DNA of 33,986 bases. Source: CAG-582 sp964551965 (GTDB lineage Bacteria > Bacillota_I > Bacilli_A > RF39 > UBA660). The notes beneath the pieces are model-generated. The model did not search any database, was not told where the DNA came from, and was given only the letters and a program-made list of their open reading frames with translations. Within the stretch, counting starts at the first letter, position 1. Each line of letters starts with the position of its first letter. Both the position numbers and the translations under genes were made by a program. The stretch spans positions 1-33,986 of the forward strand of contig CAZKFB010000010.1 in NCBI GenBank assembly GCA_964551965.1, in the 5' to 3' direction. Below are positions 22,974-30,016 of this stretch, piece after piece.

Positions 22974-24310
22974 ATGGAAAAAAGTATGGAAAGTTTAGTT
23001 AATTATTGTAAGCAATATGGATTTATATTTCAAGGAAGTGAAATATATAATGGTTTAGCAAATTCTTGGGATTATGGTTCTTTAGGTAGAGAACTTAAGA
23101 ATAATATTAAAAACGCATGGTGGAAAAAATTTATTCAAGAGAATGCTAACAAGAATTGTAAGAATTATGGTTTGGATTCAGCTATTATTATGAATCCTGA
23201 AGTATGGGTAGCATCCGGTCATGTTGCATCTTTTGCTGATCCTTTAATTGATTGTAAAAAGTGTAAGAGTAGAGAAAGAGCTGATAAGTTAATTGAAGAT
23301 TTTACTAATGGTAAAGAAACTGGAGATGGATGGTCTAATGAAAAGTTAGAAGAATATATTAAGAATAATAATATTCCATGTCCAAAATGTGGTTCTTGTG
23401 ATTTTACACCAATAAGAAAATTTAATTTATTATTTGAAACTCATCAAGGTGTTACGGAGGATTCTAAGAGTAAAGTATATCTTCGTGGAGAAACTGCTCA
23501 AGGTATCTTCGTTAACTTCTTAAATGTTCAAAGAAGTATGAGAGCAAAAGTGCCTTTTGGTATTGGACAAATAGGTAAGAGTTTTAGAAATGAAATTACG
23601 CCAGGAAACTTTATCTTTAGAACTCGTGAGTTTGAACAAATGGAACTTGAATTCTTTTGTAAACCAGATACTGATTTAGAATGGTTTGCTTTTTGGAAAA
23701 AGTATTGTTTAGACTTCTTAAATGATTTAGGATTATCTAGTGAAAATCTAAGATATCGTGATCATGCTAAAGAAGAATTATCATTCTATAGTAAGGCTAC
23801 TACTGATATAGAATATATGTTCCCAATGGGATGGGGAGAATTATGGGGTATTGCAGATAGAACGGACTATGATTTATCAGTTCATATGGATCATGCTAAA
23901 TGTGATTTAAGATATTTGGATCCGGAAACTAATGAAAAATATACTCCTTATGTAGTAGAACCTTCAGTTGGTGTTGATAGATTATTCTTAGCAATATTAA
24001 CGGAGAGTTATGTTAAAGAAACACTAGAAAATGGAGATGAAAGAGAAGTGTTGAAAGTAAAACCTTTTCTAGCTCCTTATAAAGTGGCTGTATTACCATT
24101 AATTAAGAAAAATCATTCCGAAAAAGCAATAGAGATTTATCAAGAATTATCTAAATATTTTATGACATCTTATGATGAAACAGCTAATATTGGTAAGCGT
24201 TATAGAAGACAAGATGCAATTGGTACACCTTTCTGTATTACAATAGATGATGATACGATAAATAATGGTACTGTGACTTTAAGAGATCGAGACACAATGG
24301 AACAAATTAC
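22974..24310 (+). CDS. glyS: Glycyl-tRNA synthetase, dimeric alpha2 class IIa type; 3' end lost in an assembly gap
   Basis: About 445 residues are visible. The class II core has motif 1 around DYGSLGRELKNNIKNAWW, motif 2 FRNEITPGNFIFRTREFEQM and motif 3 with GVDRLFLAIL. The zinc-type insert has CKKC and CPKCGSC. The C-terminal anticodon-binding domain starts near VKPFLAPYKVAVLPL. This is the archaeal/eukaryotic-like single-chain enzyme, as in Staphylococcus, not the GlyQ+GlyS tetramer. The visible part nearly completes the anticodon domain, so only a few tens of residues should be in the gap at 24311-24410. A frame that appears to read through the N run and end at 24434 is an artefact. It sits under T-box control. 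Confidence 0.95.
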
Positions 24311-24410
24311 NNNNNNNNNNNNNNNNNNNNNNNNNNNNNNNNNNNNNNNNNNNNNNNNNNNNNNNNNNNNNNNNNNNNNNNNNNNNNNNNNNNNNNNNNN
24401 NNNNNNNNNN
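24311..24410. other. Assembly gap of 100 N
   Basis: Exactly 100 N, a scaffold gap of unknown size that hides the glyS 3' end and any promoter or terminator between glyS and sepF. Confidence 0.99.
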
Positions 24411-24423
24411 GGAGGTGTTTATT

Positions 24424-24822
24424 ATGGCATTTAAGAATCCTTTACAATCATTATTCCCATCAAATGATGGAAGTGATATTGAAACTACTGAAGATGGAAC
24501 TTATGAGGAAGGTACTATTTCTAGTGGAAGTAAGATGATTCTTGTCGAGCCTCGTGCATATTCAGAATCTCAACAAATTGCTGATCATTTAAAGAGAAGA
24601 AACTCAGTTGTAGTTAATTTGAAAAGAGTTACTAATGATCAAGCAAGAAGAATTATTGATTTTTTGAGTGGTACATTATATGCAATTGGTGGAGAACTTC
24701 AAAGATTAGGCAACGGAATATACTTATGTACTCCTAAGAATGTTAATGTTGAGGGAAGAATAAGTGATGAAGAGGCCGAGAAAAAGAATAAGTCAAAAAT
24801 TGAAGACGAAATGGATTTCTAG
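24424..24822 (+). CDS. sepF: SepF, FtsZ-anchoring cell-division protein
   Basis: The protein is 132 residues from ATG 24424, with GGAGGTG at 24411-24417 as ribosome site (the GTG within it is not the start). SepF features are a short N-terminal amphipathic, membrane-binding segment (MAFKNPLQSLF), an acidic linker, and a core domain with KMILVEPRAYSESQQIADHL, RRIIDFLSGTLYAIGGELQR and GIYLCTPKNVNV. It tethers and bundles FtsZ at the septum. In many Firmicutes it lies with ylm genes and divIVA. Here only divIVA remains, behind glyS. Confidence 0.95.
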   Translation: MAFKNPLQSLFPSNDGSDIETTEDGTYEEGTISSGSKMILVEPRAYSESQQIADHLKRRNSVVVNLKRVTNDQARRIIDFLSGTLYAIGGELQRLGNGIYLCTPKNVNVEGRISDEEAEKKNKSKIEDEMDF

Positions 24823-24850
24823 TTAAATAATAAAAATATAGGTGAAATAT

Positions 24851-25282
24851 ATGAAAAAATTTGATAAAAGTTTTAACGGATACAATGTTAGTCAAGTTAA
24901 TGCTTTTGTTGATGATGTAGTCGATAAAGTCGATGATATGATTACTAAGATGAAAGAGAAAGACTTAGTGATAGATCGATTAACAAAGGAACTTGAACAT
25001 TATAAGAATATGGATGCTACTCTTAATCGAGCAGTTGTTATGGCTGAAGAGGCATCAAATAAGTATAAAGAGAATTCTCTTAATGAAAGTGATTTAATTG
25101 TTACGGAAGCCAAAAAGAATGCCAATCGTATCATTAATGATGCTTTAATGAAAGCAGAACATATCGAAGAAGAATCCGCAAGGCTTAGAAGAAATATAGT
25201 AACCTATAAGAGAAGAATTAAAGGCTTAATCGAGCAACAATCAGAAATCATAGATGATTTAGATAAAATAGATATAGAATAA
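24851..25282 (+). CDS. divIVA: DivIVA-family coiled-coil polar/septal protein
   Basis: The protein is 143 residues from ATG 24851. The GTG at 24842 belongs to the AGGTGA ribosome site. The N-terminal membrane-curvature domain is KKFDKSFNGYNVSQVNAFVDDVVDKV, followed by long coiled coil (about 30-140), ending acidic. DivIVA/GpsB proteins gather at curved membranes and organise septum placement and wall growth. It is 28 bases after sepF with no promoter in between. The stop lies in the terminator stem. Confidence 0.92.
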   Translation: MKKFDKSFNGYNVSQVNAFVDDVVDKVDDMITKMKEKDLVIDRLTKELEHYKNMDATLNRAVVMAEEASNKYKENSLNESDLIVTEAKKNANRIINDALMKAEHIEEESARLRRNIVTYKRRIKGLIEQQSEIIDDLDKIDIE

Positions 25283-25303
25283 CAATTTTATTGTTATTTT
25301 TTT
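25279..25303 (+). terminator. Terminator of the T-box/glyS/division operon
   Basis: An 8-bp perfect stem ATAACAAT (25279-25286) / ATTGTTAT (25290-25297) with a T tail. The divIVA TAA (25280-25282) is in the 5' arm. Confidence 0.85.
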
Positions 25304-25315
25304 AGTTGGTGAGTT

Positions 25316-25969
25316 ATGAAAAAAGTAATGATTATATTATTAATTGTTTTGATTATATTGATAAGTGGTGGATTCGTATTTCTCTATATAAATAATTATA
25401 TTCCTCATAAAATGTATTCTAGTGAGTATTTTAATATTGAACCATATAAATCGAAGATTGATAAAGATGAAGATGGTATAGATGATCAAACCGATTTTTT
25501 AATGGGAGTTAGAAGTTATATAGCTAAATCTCCTAAATATAAGAGTAAGTATTATGGTACGGGATATTCTAATGATGAATATGGAGTATGTACGGATGTA
25601 GTAGCTAATGGATTCTTATCTAGTGGATATGACATAATGGAGTTATTGAACGTTGATGTTAAGAATAATAAAGATGAATATAATATTACTACGATAGATA
25701 TGAAAATAGATTTTCGAAGAGTTAATAATTTAAATACTTATTTAAAGAGAAATGCTATTAGTCTAACAACTAATATTAAAGAAATAGATGAATGGATGGG
25801 AGGAGATATTGTTGTCTTCTCTAAACATATTGCTGTTGTATCTAATATGCGAAATAGGAAAGGAATACCATTTATAATTCATCATGCTAATAATTATCAA
25901 AGTAGTTATGAAGAAGATAAATTAGAATTATATAAAGATGATATTATAGGTCATTATCGTATAAGTTAA
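25316..25969 (+). CDS. DUF1287-family secreted papain-fold protein, membrane-anchored
   Basis: The 217-residue protein has an N-terminal membrane anchor (about 4-26). The domain matches DUF1287, a predicted NlpC/P60-like cysteine hydrolase family: YGVCTDVVANGF (candidate nucleophile Cys), a DMKIDFRRVNNLNTYLKR segment, GGDIVVFSKHIAVVSN (His) and the closing DIIGHYRIS. Ahead of the domain, DKDEDGIDD (about 50-58) looks like a calcium-binding loop. The role is likely in wall or surface-peptide hydrolysis, but substrate is unknown. It starts 13 bases after the preceding terminator with a weak ribosome site and no clear promoter. Confidence 0.85.
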   Translation: MKKVMIILLIVLIILISGGFVFLYINNYIPHKMYSSEYFNIEPYKSKIDKDEDGIDDQTDFLMGVRSYIAKSPKYKSKYYGTGYSNDEYGVCTDVVANGFLSSGYDIMELLNVDVKNNKDEYNITTIDMKIDFRRVNNLNTYLKRNAISLTTNIKEIDEWMGGDIVVFSKHIAVVSNMRNRKGIPFIIHHANNYQSSYEEDKLELYKDDIIGHYRIS

Positions 25970-25995
25970 AGTACCAATTTGGTGCTTTTTTATTT
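25969..25995 (+). terminator. Terminator after the DUF1287 gene
   Basis: A stem AAGTACCA/TGGTGCTT with an ATT loop and T run. Its 3' arm contains the TTGGTG -35 box of the next gene. Confidence 0.8.
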
Positions 25996-26007
25996 TTGTG
26001 TTATAAT
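25979..26007 (+). promoter_or_regulatory. Promoter for the HEXXH peptidase gene
   Basis: TTGGTG (25979-25984), a 17-base spacer and TATAAT (26002-26007) preceded by TGT (extended -10). It overlaps the upstream terminator. Confidence 0.65.
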
Positions 26008-26032
26008 ACTACCTAATTTGAGGGGGATTGGT

Positions 26033-27106
26033 ATGGAAAAAGGTTGGAATATTGATTATATAAAACAAAGACATGAAGAGTTTAAAGTATTAAGTGAAGA
26101 AACACAAGATAAAGAAGAAAAAGAGTTATATAGTAAAATATGTGAAGTATATAAACTATTAATACTTAAATTATTATTTCAAGAAGGAGAACCTTATTGT
26201 GAGAAAGTAACTACTAAAGATTTCTTGAATGAATGTAATGGAATTACTAATCTTCACATTCATCCTGAATACTATAATAGAATGATGAATAAATTTGCAT
26301 TAGAGGCAGAAAGTTCACCAAAAATAATTATTCCAAATTATCGCAAAAGAATTACTAAAGAAGAATCATTTGATATAGTAGGTATGTTTATTGAGCATTA
26401 TTTTGGTGATGAAGCCCTAGATATATATGAGTCTTCTATATTAAAAAGACCGGAGTATATTCTATTTGATAAAGATCATGAAAATTCATCAGTTGCATTT
26501 GCTGGAGATGAATCATTTATCGCTCTCGCAGATTATAATGATATAAGATTTACTTCAGCATTAGCTCATGAAGCTGGGCATATTGCTAAGTCAGTTATTA
26601 ATAATACTTCTAACAATCATTCACCTTTAGGTGAGTTTGAATCTTTCTCTTATCAAATAAGATTATTAATATTCATGATTAATAGAGGAATATATGCTAG
26701 AGATGCTTTGAAAGAATTACTTGGTTTAATGAAACTTGCTGAGAAGATGACAATAGTAAAAAGATATAATAGTATATATAAATTAAATATGATTAAGAAT
26801 CCTGAATATTTTGATAAAAGAATAGAAGAACTAAAACTAGGGGAAAAGATAAGCATAAAAGAGTATAGAGATATATTTGATGCTATTGTTAGTGTATTAG
26901 AGAAAGACTATACTATGTATATATATTCTTTACTTGCTGTATTTGGAGAATTAGATAATCCTGATTATTTGAGTACTTACTATGGTGTTTTAATGGATTT
27001 AGGTTATGAAAATCAAAAGTCATTAGTTAGAAGAAATAATATTAGTATAAGTAGGGGTATGAAAAACTATAAACAATTGAGAAGTGAATTGATAAGATTA
27101 GTTTAA
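26033..27106 (+). CDS. M3-like zinc metallopeptidase (HEXXH)
   Basis: The protein is 357 residues from ATG 26033, where AGGGGG (26021-26026) supports the start. A longer in-frame start would lie inside the promoter. The active site is HEAGH at residues 179-183, with a candidate third zinc ligand in GEFESFS (Glu 201 or 203), as in gluzincins of the M3/oligoendopeptidase type. It is shorter than PepF (about 600). No signal peptide is seen, so it is probably cytoplasmic. The N-terminal part is helical and charged. It is monocistronic between two terminators. The M3 link rests on the motif and its spacing only. Confidence 0.72.
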   Translation: MEKGWNIDYIKQRHEEFKVLSEETQDKEEKELYSKICEVYKLLILKLLFQEGEPYCEKVTTKDFLNECNGITNLHIHPEYYNRMMNKFALEAESSPKIIIPNYRKRITKEESFDIVGMFIEHYFGDEALDIYESSILKRPEYILFDKDHENSSVAFAGDESFIALADYNDIRFTSALAHEAGHIAKSVINNTSNNHSPLGEFESFSYQIRLLIFMINRGIYARDALKELLGLMKLAEKMTIVKRYNSIYKLNMIKNPEYFDKRIEELKLGEKISIKEYRDIFDAIVSVLEKDYTMYIYSLLAVFGELDNPDYLSTYYGVLMDLGYENQKSLVRRNNISISRGMKNYKQLRSELIRLV

Positions 27107-27134
27107 GAGAATAAATATTTATTTATTCTCTTTT
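27106..27134 (+). terminator. Terminator of the peptidase gene
   Basis: An 11-bp stem AGAGAATAAAT (27106-27116) / ATTTATTCTCT (27121-27131) with a T tail, starting at the last base of the stop codon. Confidence 0.85.
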
Positions 27135-27138
27135 ATGT

Positions 27139-27144
27139 TATAAT
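27139..27144 (+). promoter_or_regulatory. Extended -10 promoter for nfnA-nfnB-cyclophilin
   Basis: TGTTATAAT (27136-27144). The expected start at about 27151 falls on the GGTGAT ribosome site, leaving a leader of about 10 bases. Confidence 0.55.
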
Positions 27145-27160
27145 TGTTATGGTGATTAAT

Positions 27161-28012
27161 ATGTATAGAATAATAAAAAATATTAATTTAACTGATTCTA
27201 TTTATTTACTTGAGGTGAGTGCACAACAAGTAGTAAATAAAGCTATGCCGGGTGAATTTGTCATAGTTATGACTCATGAAGATTCTGAGCGTATACCATT
27301 AACGATAGTTGATTATAATAAAGATAATGGAGTATTAACTCTTGTATATCAAGTAGTTGGAGCTTCAACTCATGAATTATCTAAAGAAACTAATGAATTA
27401 TTTTCTGTTGTTGGACCTTTAGGTAATAAATCATTGATTCTCGATAATAAGAGTAAAAAAATATTATTTGTTGGAGGAGGAGTTGGTATTGCGCCAATAA
27501 TCCCACAAATAAAATATTTATTAAATGAAGGAATTAAAGTAGATTGTATATATGGAACTAAGAAAAAGAATTCAATTATATTTGAAGATGTCTTAAATAG
27601 TTTAGTAAATAATCTATTTATTATGACTGATGATGGAAGTTATGGCGAGAAAGGTTTTGTCACTGATAAACTTGAGAGTATTGTCGATAACTATGATATA
27701 GTTGTTGCTATTGGTCCCGTTATAATGATGAAATATGTCAGTGAGCTAGCTATTAAGCATGATAAAAAGATTATTGTAAGTATGAATCCCATCATGATCG
27801 ATGGAACTGGCATGTGTGGGGCGTGTAGGTTAATGGTCGATGGGAAAGTAAAATTTGCTTGTGTGGATGGACCTGAATTCTATGCGGAGAATCTTGATTT
27901 TGATGCAGCAATAAAGAGAATGAATATCTATAAGACAGAAGAAGGACGAGAATACTTAAAGATGATCGAAGGAGATACTCACGAAGGAGGATGTACTCAT
28001 GATGCGAACTAA
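27161..28012 (+). CDS. nfnA: NfnA/SudB-like FAD/NAD and [2Fe-2S] electron-transfer subunit
   Basis: The protein is 283 residues from ATG 27161. GGTGAT at 27151 is its ribosome site, so the ATG at 27149 is unlikely. It belongs to the PyrK/ferredoxin-NADP reductase-like family: an FAD domain with a PLTIVDY-type segment, an NAD-binding GGGVGIAPIIPQIKYL, and a C-terminal [2Fe-2S] site DGTGMCGACRLMVDGK followed by ACVDG. With the next gene it forms the NfnAB/sulfide dehydrogenase pair, which in anaerobes couples NADH, NADPH and ferredoxin by electron bifurcation. Annotators often label it sulfide or dihydroorotate dehydrogenase subunit. The exact reaction cannot be fixed from sequence alone. Confidence 0.85.
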   Translation: MYRIIKNINLTDSIYLLEVSAQQVVNKAMPGEFVIVMTHEDSERIPLTIVDYNKDNGVLTLVYQVVGASTHELSKETNELFSVVGPLGNKSLILDNKSKKILFVGGGVGIAPIIPQIKYLLNEGIKVDCIYGTKKKNSIIFEDVLNSLVNNLFIMTDDGSYGEKGFVTDKLESIVDNYDIVVAIGPVIMMKYVSELAIKHDKKIIVSMNPIMIDGTGMCGACRLMVDGKVKFACVDGPEFYAENLDFDAAIKRMNIYKTEEGREYLKMIEGDTHEGGCTHDAN

Positions 28013-29366
28013 AATGAAACTTCAAGATGCAGAGTCTCGCCAAAAGAACTTTGAGGAGGTTGCTTTAGGATATACTAAAGAAGAAGCTGTATTAGAAGCA
28101 AGTAGATGTTTAAATTGTAAGAATCCAATGTGTATCAAAGGATGTCCCGTAAATATCATGATACCGAAGTTTATTGAATGTATTAAGAATGGTGATATGG
28201 AAGAGGCTATGAAAATAATAGGGGAATCATCTAGTTTACCAGCAATATGTGGCCGTGTATGCCCTCAAGAAAAACAATGTGAGAAATATTGTATAAAAGG
28301 CCTTAAAGGAGAAGCCATAGCTATCGGAGCTCTTGAACGATTTGTTGCTGATTGGGCATTAGAGAATAACTATGAAAATAAAATAGAAATCAAAAATAAC
28401 GATAAAAAAGTAGCTATAGTCGGATCTGGTCCAAGCGGATTATCTTGTGCTTATAATTTAAGAAAACTTGGTTATGATGTTACAATATATGAAGCATTAC
28501 ATAAAGCGGGAGGAGTACTAACTTATGGTATTCCGGAATTTAGATTACCTAAATCAATTGTTCAAAGGGAAATAAAAAAGATTGAAGACTTAGGAATTAA
28601 AATTATTACTAATGCTGTTATTGGTAAATCAATAACTATAGAAGAACTAAAGAATGAATATGATGCTATTTATATAGCTACGGGAGCAGGTTTGCCAAAA
28701 TTTATGAATATTCCCAATATTAATGCTAATGGGGTTTATTCTGCAAATGAAATACTAACACGTATTAACTTAATGGGAGCATATAAAGAAAGTTCTAAGA
28801 CTCCAATTAAAATACCTAAACATGCAATTGTAATTGGTGGGGGTAATGTTGCTTTTGATGCAGCAAGAGTTATGAAGAGATTGGGTTCTCGTGTAACTAT
28901 TATGTACCATAGAAGTGAAGAAGAACTTCCCGCAAGAAAAGAAGAAATTAATCATGCTAAAGATGAGAATATTAATTTTGCTTTCTTAAATAATCCAAAA
29001 GAGATAATAGTAGACAATGATTATTCAGTTGTTGGAGTAAAATATGTCGAAATGGAACTCCTTGATGAATTAGATTCAAGTAATCGAAGAAAAGTAAAAG
29101 AAACTAACAATTATGGAAATATTGAATGTGATATGATAATATTTGCAATAGGTACAGATATTAATAATTTAGCATTTAAGAATAGTGAAATTAATACTAG
29201 TAATAAAGGATTAATTATCGTAGATGGAACACGTACTAGTGATACTAAAGTATTTGCTGGTGGTGATAATACAACGGGAGCTGCAACAGTAATTCTAGCT
29301 TGCGGAGCGGGAGTTAAAGCCGCAAAAGAAATAGATGAATATTTAGGAGGAAATAATGAAAAATAA
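27999..29366 (+). CDS. nfnB: NfnB/GltD-like NADPH-dependent flavoprotein subunit
   Basis: The 455-residue protein has an N-terminal iron-sulfur domain with Cys clusters CLNCKNPMCIKGCP and CGRVCPQEKQCEKYC, then an FAD-binding VGSGPSGLSCAYNLRKLGYD, an NADPH-binding GGGNVAFDAARVMKRLG, and the C-terminal FAD segment FAGGDNTTGAATV. The length fits the homotetrameric GltA/NfnB type. No large glutamate synthase subunit is nearby, and the partner upstream is NfnA-like, so an NADPH:ferredoxin/NADH transhydrogenase role is favoured over glutamate synthesis. The gene overlaps nfnA by 14 bases, with AAGGAGG at 27984-27990. Confidence 0.9.
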   Translation: MMRTKMKLQDAESRQKNFEEVALGYTKEEAVLEASRCLNCKNPMCIKGCPVNIMIPKFIECIKNGDMEEAMKIIGESSSLPAICGRVCPQEKQCEKYCIKGLKGEAIAIGALERFVADWALENNYENKIEIKNNDKKVAIVGSGPSGLSCAYNLRKLGYDVTIYEALHKAGGVLTYGIPEFRLPKSIVQREIKKIEDLGIKIITNAVIGKSITIEELKNEYDAIYIATGAGLPKFMNIPNINANGVYSANEILTRINLMGAYKESSKTPIKIPKHAIVIGGGNVAFDAARVMKRLGSRVTIMYHRSEEELPARKEEINHAKDENINFAFLNNPKEIIVDNDYSVVGVKYVEMELLDELDSSNRRKVKETNNYGNIECDMIIFAIGTDINNLAFKNSEINTSNKGLIIVDGTRTSDTKVFAGGDNTTGAATVILACGAGVKAAKEIDEYLGGNNEK

Positions 29367-29946
29367 ATTTGGTATAATTATAATAGTTATTATAATAGTA
29401 CTATTATTGGGGTTTTTAGTTATTAATAATAAGACAAAAAAGAGTGAGGATGATAATATGTTAAGTGGAAAGTATAATATAGAAATAGTAGTAAAAGATT
29501 ATGGTAGTATCAAATTAGAATTAGATGCTGATACGGCACCAATTACTGTAACTAACTTTATTAATTTAGTTAATAAAAAATATTATGATGGTACTAAGTT
29601 CCATAGAATTATGGAAGGCTTTATGATTCAAGGAGGAGCTGGAAGTGAAAATCTTACACCTATTAAAGGGGAGTTTTCAAAGAATGGGGTTAAGAACGAT
29701 ATTAGTCATGAACGTGGAGTTATATCAATGGCAAGAACTAGCGTAAATGATTCAGCTACAAGTCAATTCTTTATTGTTCATAAAGATTCCAAATTCTTAG
29801 ATGGCAATTATGCGGGATTTGGTCATGTTACAGAAGGAATGGAAGTAGTAGATAAAATTGCTGAAGATTCTAATCCAACGGATGATAATGGAACGATTAG
29901 AGAGAATGAGCAACCAATTATCGAATCTATTAGAGTAATTGACTAG
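29356..29946 (+). CDS. Membrane-anchored cyclophilin-type peptidyl-prolyl isomerase
   Basis: The 196-residue protein has an N-terminal membrane helix (about 5-24) without a lipobox, then a compact cyclophilin domain (about 38-196): TVTNFINLVNKKYYDGTKFHRIMEGFMIQGG holds the catalytic Arg in FHRI, with SMART...SATSQFFIVH and GFGHVTEGMEVVDKI. It would speed proline isomerisation in secreted proteins outside the membrane. It overlaps the nfnB stop by 11 bases, with AGGAGG in front, so it is coupled to a redox operon to which it has no obvious functional link. Confidence 0.95.
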   Translation: MKNKFGIIIIVIIIVLLLGFLVINNKTKKSEDDNMLSGKYNIEIVVKDYGSIKLELDADTAPITVTNFINLVNKKYYDGTKFHRIMEGFMIQGGAGSENLTPIKGEFSKNGVKNDISHERGVISMARTSVNDSATSQFFIVHKDSKFLDGNYAGFGHVTEGMEVVDKIAEDSNPTDDNGTIRENEQPIIESIRVID

Positions 29947-29973
29947 AAAAATCTATTAAATTAGATTTTTTTT
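29947..29973 (+). terminator. Terminator of the nfnAB-cyclophilin unit
   Basis: A 9-bp stem AAAAATCTA (29947-29955) / TAGATTTTT (29962-29970) running into T residues, one base after the stop. Confidence 0.85.
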
Positions 29974-29993
29974 AATTGACTTAAAAATTATGT

Positions 29994-29999
29994 TATAAT
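29994..29999 (+). promoter_or_regulatory. Extended -10 promoter for ltaS
   Basis: TGTTATAAT (29991-29999). TTGACT at 29976-29981 is only 12 bases away, too close to serve as -35. TTTAAT at 29971-29976 has 17-base spacing. Confidence 0.5.
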
Positions 30000-30016
30000 T
30001 TACATAGAGGTTTTTT

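Noticed and set aside
24311..24434. glyS reading through the N run to a stop at 24434
   Set aside because: Artefact of translating N; the last codons are the sepF ribosome site and start in another frame.
25979..26032. Longer start for the HEXXH peptidase (hydrophobic leader)
   Set aside because: The segment is the promoter itself and would fake a signal peptide; the ATG at 26033 has AGGGGG.
29976..29999. TTGACT with TATAAT before ltaS as a consensus promoter
   Set aside because: The spacing is only 12 bases, so TTGACT cannot be the -35; only the extended -10 is kept.
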